Below are positions 1 through 9,147 of a stretch of 63,670 bases of DNA, one piece after another. The position numbers and the translations under genes were made by a program. Every line of letters starts with the position of its first letter. The first letter of the stretch is position 1. The DNA is taken from positions 1 through 63,670 of the forward strand of contig CAJWDP010000014.1 of assembly GCA_913030835.1 (NCBI GenBank). The letters run 5' to 3'. Under the pieces are notes generated by a model. It saw only the letters and a program-made list of their open reading frames with translations, was not told the DNA's origin and searched no databases. The DNA is from an uncultured Flavobacteriales bacterium. Lineage in GTDB: Bacteria > Bacteroidota > Bacteroidia > Flavobacteriales_D > Parvicellaceae.

Positions 1-1491
1 GCAGATTCATTGTATTGGGATATGGGCGACGGGACGACCTACATTAATGACACGGTTATCGCCCATTACTACGATACGATGGGTACGTATTACATCGAGA
101 TGATCGCGTGGGATCTGGTATGTAACTTTACCGATACGATCCGAGATACAGTGAATTACTTTGCTGATTTCACGACGGTTACAGCGACTGCTCCACCGGA
201 TCAAATGATATGTTCGGCTCCATTTGATGTAACTTTTACTGGTGATGCAACCCCGAATCATTTTTGGGATTTTGGAGATGGAACAGGCACCTCTACTTTG
301 CAAAATCCAATGTATACCTATGCGGATTCAGGTGTCTATACGGTGATGTATGTAGCAATCGATTCGAGTACTTGTAACATAGCCGATACGGTATATTTCA
401 CAATTACGTTGAACCTTGAGCCTGAACTTACTGCCGTATTCGATTTGCCGACAGTAGACCCTTGTACTTCGCCGGATTCGTTGGAAGTAAATTTAACGTT
501 TACCGGTGCACCGGGTGCTGCTGATTCATTGTTCTGGGATTTAGGTGACGGTACAACGTATATTGATTCGACGTCATTGAGTCATTTTTACACCAGCCAG
601 GGAGTATATGTTATTACCATGGAAGCTTGGGATTTTACTTGTGGCACGTATGCCACCATAACCGATACGGTTGATTTTACTTTGAGCTTTTCATATGCAG
701 TAGCGGACGCTTCGCCGAACATACTTGCCTGCGATCCGCCATTCGATGTAACGTTCGATGGTGGAACTCCGCCGCCGCCGATGAGCTTTTGGGATTTTGA
801 TGATGGAACAACATCTACACTTACCAATCCAACGCATACTTTCCTTGATACCGGGCATTACGATATACTATACGTGGCAATTGATTCGAGCACATGTAAC
901 ATCGCCGACTCAGTGTGGTTAACGGTTGATATTTTAGAGGCTGAGCAATTTTCGGCGACATTGGATTTTGATCCTCCTCCACCTTGTGGATCAGACTCCA
1001 TAGTTGTAAATCTTGCATTCACCGGAACCGGTGCAGATTCTTTGGCGTGGGATTTTGGAGATGGAACCATTATTGAAAATGATACAATTGTATCGCACGT
1101 GTACTATACTCCCGGAGTATATACGATCTCACTTTATGCGGAAGACACCTTGTGTGATAAGACGGAAACAGTGAACAATGTGCTCTACTTCTATGGTAAT
1201 CCAAACTCCGAGGTGATTGTGCCAAATGTATTCACGCCGAATCAAGACGGTAAGAACGACTATATTTTATTTTCCGGTGTGGATCCGAATGCAGAATTTA
1301 CCTGGACTATATTCAATAGATGGGGGAAACCTATTTTTGAAACGGTCAGAAGAGGACAGGCATGGGATGGGACGAATATGTTCAATGCAAAGCCACTTGA
1401 AGCCGGTCTCTACTACTATGAGCTGATTTTCAGGGACCAGTGTACGGATGAAGACAAGATCATAACAGGCTTCATACATTTGATGCGTTAA
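1..1491 (+). CDS. Secreted PKD-repeat protein, T9SS type B sorting domain (5' truncated)
   Basis: The reading frame is open from base 1, so the N terminus lies outside the window. What remains (496 residues) is a row of PKD-type immunoglobulin-like domains with the usual WDFGDG or WDMGDG core, followed by a C-terminal T9SS type B (CHU_C, gliding-motility-associated) sorting domain with PNVFTPNQDGKND, FNRWGKPIFE, WDGTN and YYYEL motifs. The PKD domains alternate between two kinds: one with a CxxPFDVTF start and an IDSSTCNIAD end, the other with a GADSLxWDxGDGT core. The family is exported across the outer membrane and attached to the surface or released. The ligand is unknown; PKD domains usually act as spacers or in adhesion. 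The next gene is a close paralogue. Family and export route are clear; the role is not. Confidence 0.9.
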   Translation, partial: ADSLYWDMGDGTTYINDTVIAHYYDTMGTYYIEMIAWDLVCNFTDTIRDTVNYFADFTTVTATAPPDQMICSAPFDVTFTGDATPNHFWDFGDGTGTSTLQNPMYTYADSGVYTVMYVAIDSSTCNIADTVYFTITLNLEPELTAVFDLPTVDPCTSPDSLEVNLTFTGAPGAADSLFWDLGDGTTYIDSTSLSHFYTSQGVYVITMEAWDFTCGTYATITDTVDFTLSFSYAVADASPNILACDPPFDVTFDGGTPPPPMSFWDFDDGTTSTLTNPTHTFLDTGHYDILYVAIDSSTCNIADSVWLTVDILEAEQFSATLDFDPPPPCGSDSIVVNLAFTGTGADSLAWDFGDGTIIENDTIVSHVYYTPGVYTISLYAEDTLCDKTETVNNVLYFYGNPNSEVIVPNVFTPNQDGKNDYILFSGVDPNAEFTWTIFNRWGKPIFETVRRGQAWDGTNMFNAKPLEAGLYYYELIFRDQCTDEDKIITGFIHLMR

Positions 1492-1507
1492 GGTGAATTT
1501 CAGCTGT

Positions 1508-1576
1508 ATGGAAAAGGATATGCGGATAAATTACTACAACCTTGTATCTTTAACTCCAAGAAAGACAGTAGTTTAA
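1508..1576 (+). other. Possible vestige of an arsC 5' end between tandem paralogues
   Basis: A 22-codon frame starts shortly after the first PKD gene and its stop overlaps the start of the next gene. Its DNA from the internal ATG (ATGCGGAT, then ACAACC, then TGTA) resembles the start of the ArsC-family gene that follows the second paralogue (around 5173-5200), and the peptide MRINYYN resembles MRIYHNP. If real, the tandem duplication carried along the first bases of the downstream gene and left a decayed copy here. The match is short and may be chance. Confidence 0.25.
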
Positions 1577-4500
1577 TGAAAAATACAATTCTAGCAATTA
1601 TTTCTGTCCTTTGCTTTGGGCACACTTTTGCCCACAATGAGCAGATAACATTTAAATTCAGAGAGAACAAAGGTCAACTGGATGATCGGGTTTTGTTTCA
1701 CAATAAACTTCATTTGGGTGACCTGTTTCTTGAACGAGATCGATTTACATTCAACCTTTTTGAGCCAGGGCAACTTGATGAATTTTATCAGAGAAGACAC
1801 GGTAATTACAGTGATGAATATCTAGCCGGGAATGATTTGCTTGACACCTGGAAGATGCATTCATATTCTATGGTTTTTCGGGGAGCTAATGAAAATCCAA
1901 CTGTTACAGGTGGTGATGAATTGGTCGAAACGGCCAATTATTTTTTGGGAAATGATAGAAGCAGGTGGGCTTCGGATGTCAAGGCATATCGCTTGGTAAG
2001 GTATGATGAAATTTATGATCATACCGATATGGAGATTTATGCTTCTTTTCAAAATTTGAAGTACGATTTTATTGTTCACCCTGGCGGAAATCCAAATGAT
2101 ATAAAGATTGATTATCGCGGTGTTGAAGGCTTAACTCTGGAAGATGGGGCTTTAATTGTGCAGCTTTCCAATGGTAGAGTAAAGGAGCTAAAGCCGGTGT
2201 CTTTTCAAACAATTAATGGCAATCGAGTATCAGTTGAAACCAAGTATCAGGTCGTTGACAATCAGGTGCAGTTTATTTTTCCTCAGGGGTATGATACTTC
2301 AGTAGACTTAACGATTGATCCGACCTGGGTTTTTTCTACATTAACCGGTTCCACAGCTGATAACTGGGGTTTTACTGCAACCTACGATAATCAGGGTAAC
2401 CTATATTCTGGAGGAATTGCTTTTGGTATTGGATATCCCGTAGTTACGGGTTCGTATCAGACAACATTTGGAGGAGGTACGTTTGATATTTCCATATCTA
2501 AATTCTCTTCCGACGGCACTTCACTGCTCTATTCAACTTATCTAGGAGGAACCAATACAGAGATACCTCATTCAATGGTAGTGGACAGCTCAGGCAATCT
2601 AGTCGTATTGGCTACTACCTCGAGCTCGGATTTTCCTGTCACTGTTGGGGCATTCGATGAGTCGTTCAATGGGGGGCCTTTTCTTTCTGTGGTAAACGCT
2701 TCCCTGACGTTCTCAACGGGTGCTGATATGGCTGTTTTCAGATTAAATAACACGGGAACAACATTGATGCAAAGTACATTCTTGGGAGGAACTGGAACCG
2801 ACGGACTCAATGTAAGCTTAGTGTACAATTATGGTGATGACATTAGGGGCGAAGTGGTTGTTAATGATCTGGACGAGGTGTTCATTGCTTCGTCAACATT
2901 GTCGACCGATTTTCCAACAACGCCGGGGAGCTATAGTCAAACTTCTTTTGGTGGTCAGGATGGTGTGGCAGTCAAACTCTCCAGTGATCTCAGCACAATG
3001 GATTGGGGAACTTACCTTGGAGGTACTTCAACAGATGGCTTGTACTCTTTGCGTGTTGGCAGTGTTTCCGGAGATGTGTATTTGTGCGGAGGTACACAGA
3101 GCATTGCTATAGGTACCACAACAGGGGTAATTGGCTCATTTTACCATGGCGGCACACACGATGGTTTGGTAGCGAGATTAAGTGGTACAGATGGATCCTT
3201 GGTTGAAATGACCTATTTGGGAACAACGAATTACGATCAGACTTTCATTATTGAGCTAGACGATGTTGAATCGGTCTATACTACAGGACAAACGCTTGGA
3301 GCATGGCCTGTGATCAGTGCAGCGTACAGCAATGCGAATGCAAAGCAGTTCATCCATAAGATGTCTAACGATTTTTCAACAATTGATTACAGTACTGTTT
3401 TTGGTTCAGGAGCAGGAAGTCAGATCAACATTTCGATTTCAGCATTTTTGGTGGATAATTGTGGCAATGTATATGTTTCGGGTTGGGGTGGAGCCGTAAA
3501 TGGTTTTGCCACTGCAGGAGGAACCACCACAGGAATGCCGATTACATCTGATGCGCAACAATCCACAACCGATGGTAGTGATTTTTACTTCTTTGTGATG
3601 GAAAGAAACGCTGCATCTCAATTGTATGGTTCATACCTTGGAAGCAATTTAGCTTCGGAACATGTTGATGGAGGTACCAGCCGTTTTGACAAGGAGGGAA
3701 ATGTGTATCAGGCGGTTTGTGCAGCTTGCGGAGGAACTAGCTTCCCAACCACTCCGGGAGTCTGGAGCTCTGTGAATGGCAGTACGAATTGTAATTTGGG
3801 AGCCATAAAATTCGGGTTTAATTTTCTTGGGGTCGAAGCGGTGGCAAGTATTCCACCGGATATTCTTTTGTGTGAACCTCCATACGAGGTAACATTCAAT
3901 GGAGGAGGATCGGTTCCCAATGCTTTTTGGGATTTTGGAGACGGCTCAGGAACCTCTACAAGCACCAATCCAACCTACACATACGCCGATACAGGTTCTT
4001 ATACAGTGATGTATGTAGCGATCGATTCAAGTACATGTAATATTTCAGATACAGCGTATTTTAATGTTCACCTGACATTAAAAGATGAATTTGCTGCAGA
4101 GTTTGACATTCCGGAAATTGACCCCTGTGAGGATAGCGATTCGCTTATGGTTTCAGCCGGATTCACCGGTACAGGTGCCGATTCATTGGTTTGGAATATG
4201 GGAGATGGTACCATCTACACAAACGACTCGGCCATTGTTCATTATTATACATCGCAAGGAAATTATATTTTGTCCCTGACGGCATACGATTTAGTCTGTA
4301 TGACGGATACGGTTATTTTCGACACCATTGATTTTATCCAGAACTTTATTACCGTTACGGCTACTGCCTATCCCAATGTTTTAGCTTGTGATCCACCATA
4401 CGATGTGGATTTTACGGGAGGATCACCGGCACCCCCGATCAGCTTCTGGGATTTTAACGATGGAACTACGTCTTCTTTGAATAATCCCACGCATACCTTC

Positions 4501-5145
4501 ACTGATACAGGTTTTTTTAATGTGATGTATGTGGCCATAGATTCATCAACTTGTAATGTAGCGGATACAACTTATTTGACCGTAGACATCAACCAATCAA
4601 AGGAGTTTTCCGCAACGTTGGATTTTGTCCCCCCGCCCCCGTGTGGAACAGATACCATGTTTGTGAATTTGGATTTTACCGGTACAGGTGCAGATTCACT
4701 GGCTTGGGATATGGGAGATGGAACAATATATTTTGACACTACGATCAGTCATTATTATACGGTGCCGGGTATCTACACGATATCGCTTTATGCAATTGAT
4801 ACGATATGTGACAAATCAGAGACAATTAATAATACGGTGGTGTTCCTTGGGAACGATGTTTCGGAGATCACAGTTCCTAACGTGTTTACGCCAAATGAAG
4901 ATGGTGATAATGATGAAGTAAGCTTCGACGGAGTGGATCCCGAAGCTCAGTACTCTTGGACCATATTCAATCGTTGGGGTAAAAAGGTATTTGAAAGTAC
5001 AGATTCAGGACAAGCCTGGGATGGAACAAATATGTTCAATTCAAATCAGCTGAAAGCCGGGATCTATTATTATGAGCTTATTTACAAGGACCAATGTGCC
5101 GATGAGGAACATGTTATTCCGGGATACATTCACTTAATGAGGTGA
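1576..5145 (+). CDS. Giant secreted SBBP/PKD-repeat protein with T9SS type B sorting domain
   Basis: A 1189-residue secreted protein. A signal peptide (about residues 1-19, ending near TFA) is followed by an N-terminal domain typical of Bacteroidota SBBP proteins (ENKGQLDDRVLF, then NYFLGND and YDFIVHPGGNP, about residues 25-250). Next come SBBP-type propeller repeats (about 250-740, recurring STYLGGTxTD and DFPTTPGSY phrases), four PKD domains in alternating types (about 755-1090) and a T9SS type B sorting domain (PNVFTPNEDGDND, FNRWGKKVFE, YYYEL, last 95 residues). The PKD and sorting parts match the preceding gene closely, so the two are tandem paralogues. A surface adhesin or matrix role is inferred only from architecture. 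The ATG at 1576 directly precedes a clear signal peptide and is well supported. Confidence 0.92.
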   Translation: MKNTILAIISVLCFGHTFAHNEQITFKFRENKGQLDDRVLFHNKLHLGDLFLERDRFTFNLFEPGQLDEFYQRRHGNYSDEYLAGNDLLDTWKMHSYSMVFRGANENPTVTGGDELVETANYFLGNDRSRWASDVKAYRLVRYDEIYDHTDMEIYASFQNLKYDFIVHPGGNPNDIKIDYRGVEGLTLEDGALIVQLSNGRVKELKPVSFQTINGNRVSVETKYQVVDNQVQFIFPQGYDTSVDLTIDPTWVFSTLTGSTADNWGFTATYDNQGNLYSGGIAFGIGYPVVTGSYQTTFGGGTFDISISKFSSDGTSLLYSTYLGGTNTEIPHSMVVDSSGNLVVLATTSSSDFPVTVGAFDESFNGGPFLSVVNASLTFSTGADMAVFRLNNTGTTLMQSTFLGGTGTDGLNVSLVYNYGDDIRGEVVVNDLDEVFIASSTLSTDFPTTPGSYSQTSFGGQDGVAVKLSSDLSTMDWGTYLGGTSTDGLYSLRVGSVSGDVYLCGGTQSIAIGTTTGVIGSFYHGGTHDGLVARLSGTDGSLVEMTYLGTTNYDQTFIIELDDVESVYTTGQTLGAWPVISAAYSNANAKQFIHKMSNDFSTIDYSTVFGSGAGSQINISISAFLVDNCGNVYVSGWGGAVNGFATAGGTTTGMPITSDAQQSTTDGSDFYFFVMERNAASQLYGSYLGSNLASEHVDGGTSRFDKEGNVYQAVCAACGGTSFPTTPGVWSSVNGSTNCNLGAIKFGFNFLGVEAVASIPPDILLCEPPYEVTFNGGGSVPNAFWDFGDGSGTSTSTNPTYTYADTGSYTVMYVAIDSSTCNISDTAYFNVHLTLKDEFAAEFDIPEIDPCEDSDSLMVSAGFTGTGADSLVWNMGDGTIYTNDSAIVHYYTSQGNYILSLTAYDLVCMTDTVIFDTIDFIQNFITVTATAYPNVLACDPPYDVDFTGGSPAPPISFWDFNDGTTSSLNNPTHTFTDTGFFNVMYVAIDSSTCNVADTTYLTVDINQSKEFSATLDFVPPPPCGTDTMFVNLDFTGTGADSLAWDMGDGTIYFDTTISHYYTVPGIYTISLYAIDTICDKSETINNTVVFLGNDVSEITVPNVFTPNEDGDNDEVSFDGVDPEAQYSWTIFNRWGKKVFESTDSGQAWDGTNMFNSNQLKAGIYYYELIYKDQCADEEHVIPGYIHLMR

Positions 5146-5166
5146 TTGAAATTAAATGTGAAAGAT

Positions 5167-5520
5167 ATGAGTATGCGGATTTATCACAACCCAAGATGTA
5201 GGAAAAGTAGAGAGGGTGTTGAGCTTTTGGAGAATGCAGGATGTGAATTTGAGATCGTAGAGTATTTAAAAGACTTACCCACAAAGGAGGAGCTTTCGGA
5301 GATAGTAAATCAACTGGGTATAAACGCGGTTGATTTGATTCGTAAGAACGAGGCGGCCTTCAAAGAAAACTTCAAAGGCAAAAATCTAAGCGATGATCAG
5401 TGGATCGATGCAATGCTTGAGTATCCAAAATTAATTCAACGGCCAATATTAGTTGCCAACGGAAAAGCAGAACTAGGAAGACCTCCTGAGAATTTCCTTA
5501 AACTTTTGCCCAAGAAATAA
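5167..5520 (+). CDS. arsC: ArsC/Spx-family reductase (arsenate reductase-like)
   Basis: A thioredoxin-fold protein of about 115 residues in the glutaredoxin-linked arsenate reductase family. It has the N-terminal NPRCRKSREG motif with the single catalytic Cys and the C-terminal RPILVANGKAELGRPP loop whose Arg residues bind the anion in ArsC. The open frame reaches back to a TTG directly after the preceding stop, but ATG 5167 or 5173 fits the family start (MRIYHNPRC). No arsenic resistance genes (arsB, arsR, acr3) are nearby, so the real substrate may not be arsenate; many Bacteroidota chromosomes carry such a lone copy. Family certain, substrate open. Confidence 0.85.
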   Translation: MSMRIYHNPRCRKSREGVELLENAGCEFEIVEYLKDLPTKEELSEIVNQLGINAVDLIRKNEAAFKENFKGKNLSDDQWIDAMLEYPKLIQRPILVANGKAELGRPPENFLKLLPKK

Positions 5521-5524
5521 AAAA

Positions 5525-5548
5525 GGCTTTTCACAGAAGAGAAAAGCC
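5525..5548 (-). terminator. Rho-independent terminator for the small minus-strand gene
   Basis: An 8-bp perfect stem (ggcttttc with gaaaagcc) with an 8-nt loop. Read on the minus strand it is followed by a run of T (positions 5524 down to 5519), so it ends transcripts coming from the 55-residue gene at 5571-5738. Read on the plus strand it has no T-run. Confidence 0.75.
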
Positions 5549-5570
5549 ATAATTCGTTCGAGTAGAATTT

Positions 5571-5738
5571 TTATTCTCTACCCTCAAATGGGTTTTTGTT
5601 TTTGAGTAAATTTTCTTCTACGTACTCTTTTAGACTAAGTCCGATCCAACCCGGAATGAAGCTTGCAAGGAAGATCAAAATCCAAAAAGCCATGCCGGCA
5701 ATCAACATAAATATCACTAATCCAAACTTGATGATCAT
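5571..5738 (-). CDS. Small single-span membrane protein, 55 residues
   Basis: Not recognised by name. The frame runs from an ATG on the minus strand to TAA and is followed 23 nt later by a convincing terminator on the same strand, which is strong support for a real gene. The peptide starts MIIKFGLVIFML, has one hydrophobic span (about residues 5-29, ending FIPGW) and a polar, charged tail (LKEYVEENLLKNKNPFEGRE) likely in the cytoplasm. It lies between arsC and fumC in the opposite direction. Small membrane proteins of this shape are common and poorly described in Flavobacteriia. No function is proposed. Confidence 0.75.
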   Translation of the reverse strand: MIIKFGLVIFMLIAGMAFWILIFLASFIPGWIGLSLKEYVEENLLKNKNPFEGRE

Positions 5739-5794
5739 TTCTGATTATTTTTAAGGTCTATTATGATTTCGAAATTAAATAAAAATTAGATACG

Positions 5795-7189
5795 ATGGAT
5801 TATAGAATTGAAAAAGACACGATGGGTGAGGTACGCGTAGCTTCAGATAAATACTGGGGAGCTCAAACAGAACGGTCAAGAAATAATTTTAAAATTGGTC
5901 CATCGGGAACAATGCCTTTAGAAGTCATTTATGGATTTGCCTATTTGAAAAAAGCGGCAGCTCATGCCAATTGTGAGCTTGGTGTTCTGGATGAAGCAAA
6001 GAAGGACCTGATCAGTAGGGTTTGCGATGAAATTCTTGATGGCCAGCACGACGATCAATTTCCTCTTGTGGTATGGCAAACAGGATCAGGTACCCAAAGT
6101 AACATGAATTGTAATGAGGTAATTGCGAACAGAGCTCACGTCATTGCCGGAAAAGCTCTCGGTGAAGGAGAAAAAACCCTACAGCCCAATGATGATGTAA
6201 ATAAATCACAATCCTCGAACGATACTTTTCCGACAGGAATGCACATTGCTGCGTATAAAATGGTGGTGGAGAATACCATTCCGGGAGTGGAAAAATTACG
6301 AACCACTTTTCAGCAAAAGAGTGAGGAGTATAAGTCAGTGGTAAAAATTGGTCGAACTCATTTAATGGATGCCACACCGCTTACAGTGGGTCAAGAATTT
6401 TCAGGGTATGTATCTCAGCTGGATCATGGCTTGAAGGCACTGAGAAACACGCTTGACCATCTTTCGGAGCTGGCATTAGGAGGAACGGCGGTAGGTACGG
6501 GATTAAATACCCCAAATGGTTATGCTGACCTGGTAGCGAAGAAAATTGCCGAATTTACGGGTCACCCTTTTGTGTCGGCGGAAAATAAGTTTGAGGCACT
6601 AGCAGCTCATGATGCCATCGTAGAAACACATGGAGCACTGAAACAATTAGCGGTTTCTCTGAATAAGATTGCAAACGACATCAGGATGATGGCTTCCGGA
6701 CCCAGATCTGGAATCGGCGAGCTGATTATTCCTGCCAACGAGCCGGGTTCGTCTATCATGCCCGGAAAAGTTAATCCAACCCAATGCGAGGCGCTTACTA
6801 TGGTGTGTGCGCAGGTAATGGGTAATGATGTTGCTGTTACGGTTGGGGGAACACAAGGACATTATGAGCTCAATGTTTTCAAGCCGATGATGGCTGCCAA
6901 CTTGATCAACTCCGCGAGATTAATCGGTGATGCTTGCGTATCTTTCAATGATAATTGTGCGGTAGGAATTGAACCAAATCATGCGGTGATCAAAGAGCTG
7001 TTGAACAACTCACTGATGCTGGTAACTGCCTTAAATACGAAGATCGGATATTATAAAGCAGCGGAGATTGCGAATACAGCCCATCAAAACGGCACCACGC
7101 TCAAAGAAGAGGCAATACGACTGGGGTATGTTCCGGAAGACAAGTACGACGAATGGGTCAACCCGGAAAATATGATTGGGTCGCTATAA
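5795..7189 (+). CDS. fumC: Fumarate hydratase, class II
   Basis: A 464-residue oxygen-stable class II fumarase converting fumarate to L-malate in the citric acid cycle, cytosolic homotetramer. It has the family signature [11 protein letters not shown] (about residues 317-327), the N-terminal [19 protein letters not shown] block, [14 protein letters not shown] and [20 protein letters not shown]. Length matches the family (460-467). The neighbours are on the opposite strand, so it is probably transcribed alone. The alternative assignment, aspartate ammonia-lyase, is disfavoured by the [13 protein letters not shown] start and fumarase-like [18 protein letters not shown] block. Confidence 0.96.
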   Translation: MDYRIEKDTMGEVRVASDKYWGAQTERSRNNFKIGPSGTMPLEVIYGFAYLKKAAAHANCELGVLDEAKKDLISRVCDEILDGQHDDQFPLVVWQTGSGTQSNMNCNEVIANRAHVIAGKALGEGEKTLQPNDDVNKSQSSNDTFPTGMHIAAYKMVVENTIPGVEKLRTTFQQKSEEYKSVVKIGRTHLMDATPLTVGQEFSGYVSQLDHGLKALRNTLDHLSELALGGTAVGTGLNTPNGYADLVAKKIAEFTGHPFVSAENKFEALAAHDAIVETHGALKQLAVSLNKIANDIRMMASGPRSGIGELIIPANEPGSSIMPGKVNPTQCEALTMVCAQVMGNDVAVTVGGTQGHYELNVFKPMMAANLINSARLIGDACVSFNDNCAVGIEPNHAVIKELLNNSLMLVTALNTKIGYYKAAEIANTAHQNGTTLKEEAIRLGYVPEDKYDEWVNPENMIGSL

Positions 7190-7210
7190 GCCATTATAGC
7201 GCAACAATCA

Positions 7211-8938
7211 TCAGGTGCAGATGAAATTGCCAATGGCAAGCACATCTAGCTTGCCCTCTAAAAATCCTGCAATGGCATCTTCGGGTGTGCAAACGATGGG
7301 CTGTTCATGGATATTAAAGCTGGTATTCAGCACGACTGGGACGCCCGATAGCTTATAAAACTCGTCAATAATTTTATGGTATGATGGATTGGTCTCCTCA
7401 CGCACTACCTGAGGTCGAGCAGTTTTGTCAATGTGCACTACTGCAGGTATCTTTTCAATTTTATCTTCAAAAACATCATACGTGATCGTCATAAAATCAG
7501 CTGCAATATGATTGTCTTCGTATCCAATAAAATAGTCTTTGGCATGTTCAACGTTGATACTGGGAGCAAAAGGCATAAACTCCGTCCTGTTTAACTTTTT
7601 ATTTAACCAGTCGTTGATACTGGGGTCAAAAGGAGCTCCGATGATCGATCGATTGCCGAGCGCTCTTGGTCCGTATTCCATTCGCCCGTTGAATCGACCT
7701 ACAATCTTACCTTGGTGAAGTAGTTGAGCAATTTCTTTTTCTACTTCATCATAGTGGGTATAAGAAAGATTTGCTTGATCCAATGCAGCTTTTATTCTGT
7801 CATTGTCATAGGCTATTCCTTTGTAAATTTCCTTGATCTCCGCAGCTTTCTTGGATTTTACTTCCGATTGCTCGAAATAAGATAGCAAAGCAGCTCCACC
7901 TGAAAGACCATCATCACCCATTGCGGGATACACAAATACATTATTTACACCTTCAATATTGTAAATTCTTTGGTTCAATTTCACGTTGGCGAACACACCA
8001 CCGGCCAGACAAACTTTATCCACCTGATGCCCTTTTTTAGTTGCTGTTTCCAGCGCATTTTGAACAAAACGAACCACCTCGATTTCTAAAATTTTCTGGG
8101 CCGCTGCAGCGAGATCTTCTCTTCCAAATTTTTCCAGCAAGGGATAGAAGAATTTTGATTTTTCACTTAGATCAGCATTTTTATGGTGTTCAGCAACGCG
8201 TTTGCTTACAAAACGCTTTTTATTGGGAACATAGCTTAAAAGATCATCTAAACCCAAACGCTCAAGGTCGTCATTTCCATAGGCTGCAAGACCTGTGATT
8301 TTACCTTCATGCCTATGTCTTTTAAACCCGAGGTCACTTGTAATTGCACTATACATGGTTCCTGGAGATTGGAAGTGCGGTATTTCAAACAATCTATTAA
8401 GAGATGTTCCTTCTCCAACGTACGCGCTACCGTCTAAGCCGTCTCCACCACCATCTAATGTAACGACCAACGCTTTTTCAAATGGCGAACAGAAAAAGGC
8501 TCCCGCAGCATGACATTTGTGATGGTCATATAGCTCTAGTGAAAACTCCTTACCATGGATCTTGTGCTTCAGAGTCCTGGGCTTCTTAATGCTGTCATAC
8601 AATGTAAACCAGGTAAAATCCTTAATTTGTTTTTTTAAAAATATTCCGGTGTCAAAATAAGTCTTCCATGCACTTTTAAGGTATTTATAATTGGATTTTG
8701 CCGGATGTAAAAAAGGTACTGCGATAGTGTCAACATCTTCAATACTAATGCCTTCATTCTCCAGAACCTGATCTATAGCCTTGGTAGGAAATCGGCCATC
8801 GAGTTTCACTCTGGAAAGTCGTTCCTCAGCGATGCATGTGATTGGGGCGCCGTCCTTAACTAAGGAGACACTTGTTTCATTCGTAATTCCATTCGGGTTA
8901 AGAAAATTCGCCTGAATTCCCAAAATGTTCTTTTTCAT
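7211..8938 (-). CDS. NodU/CmcH-family carbamoyltransferase
   Basis: A 575-residue O-carbamoyltransferase homologue that would use carbamoyl phosphate and ATP to carbamoylate a hydroxyl group on a sugar or other small molecule. The N-terminal Kae1-like part has the metal-binding HHKCHAA motif (residues 139-145) and the DGGGDG nucleotide loop (162-167). The C-terminal domain has GRMEYGPRALGNRSI and the VVLNTSFNIHEQPIVCTP block. All hallmark motifs are intact. A family 2 glycosyltransferase lies just upstream on the same strand with a gap of about 200 bases, so a modified glycan or polysaccharide is a plausible product; this is inference. Confidence 0.9.
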   Translation of the reverse strand: MKKNILGIQANFLNPNGITNETSVSLVKDGAPITCIAEERLSRVKLDGRFPTKAIDQVLENEGISIEDVDTIAVPFLHPAKSNYKYLKSAWKTYFDTGIFLKKQIKDFTWFTLYDSIKKPRTLKHKIHGKEFSLELYDHHKCHAAGAFFCSPFEKALVVTLDGGGDGLDGSAYVGEGTSLNRLFEIPHFQSPGTMYSAITSDLGFKRHRHEGKITGLAAYGNDDLERLGLDDLLSYVPNKKRFVSKRVAEHHKNADLSEKSKFFYPLLEKFGREDLAAAAQKILEIEVVRFVQNALETATKKGHQVDKVCLAGGVFANVKLNQRIYNIEGVNNVFVYPAMGDDGLSGGAALLSYFEQSEVKSKKAAEIKEIYKGIAYDNDRIKAALDQANLSYTHYDEVEKEIAQLLHQGKIVGRFNGRMEYGPRALGNRSIIGAPFDPSINDWLNKKLNRTEFMPFAPSINVEHAKDYFIGYEDNHIAADFMTITYDVFEDKIEKIPAVVHIDKTARPQVVREETNPSYHKIIDEFYKLSGVPVVLNTSFNIHEQPIVCTPEDAIAGFLEGKLDVLAIGNFICT

Positions 8939-9147
8939 CTTTAGCTTGTTAGGTCACAGATAAATTCAAATAGCAGATCTAAAGTAATTCACCTTAAATC
9001 GGCAGCTAATGTACTAAGAAATGGCTTACTTCAAGGGTTGATATTGACTAGGGCCTTAATGGCAAGGACTGTTGCGACCCTGTGCCTGACTAAATCAAAG
9101 GAATTAGGAATAAATCATGCTTCTAAGATTAAGGGCTAAAAGGATAT

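Noticed and set aside
5167-5520. Arsenic resistance locus
   Set aside because: Only a lone ArsC-family gene is present; no ars regulator, pump or methylase lies nearby.
7182-7201. A 7-bp hairpin (CGCTATA, TATAGCG) between fumC and the convergent carbamoyltransferase gene
   Set aside because: No T-run on either side and only 7 pairs; it could be a bidirectional stop signal but the evidence is too thin to list it as a terminator.
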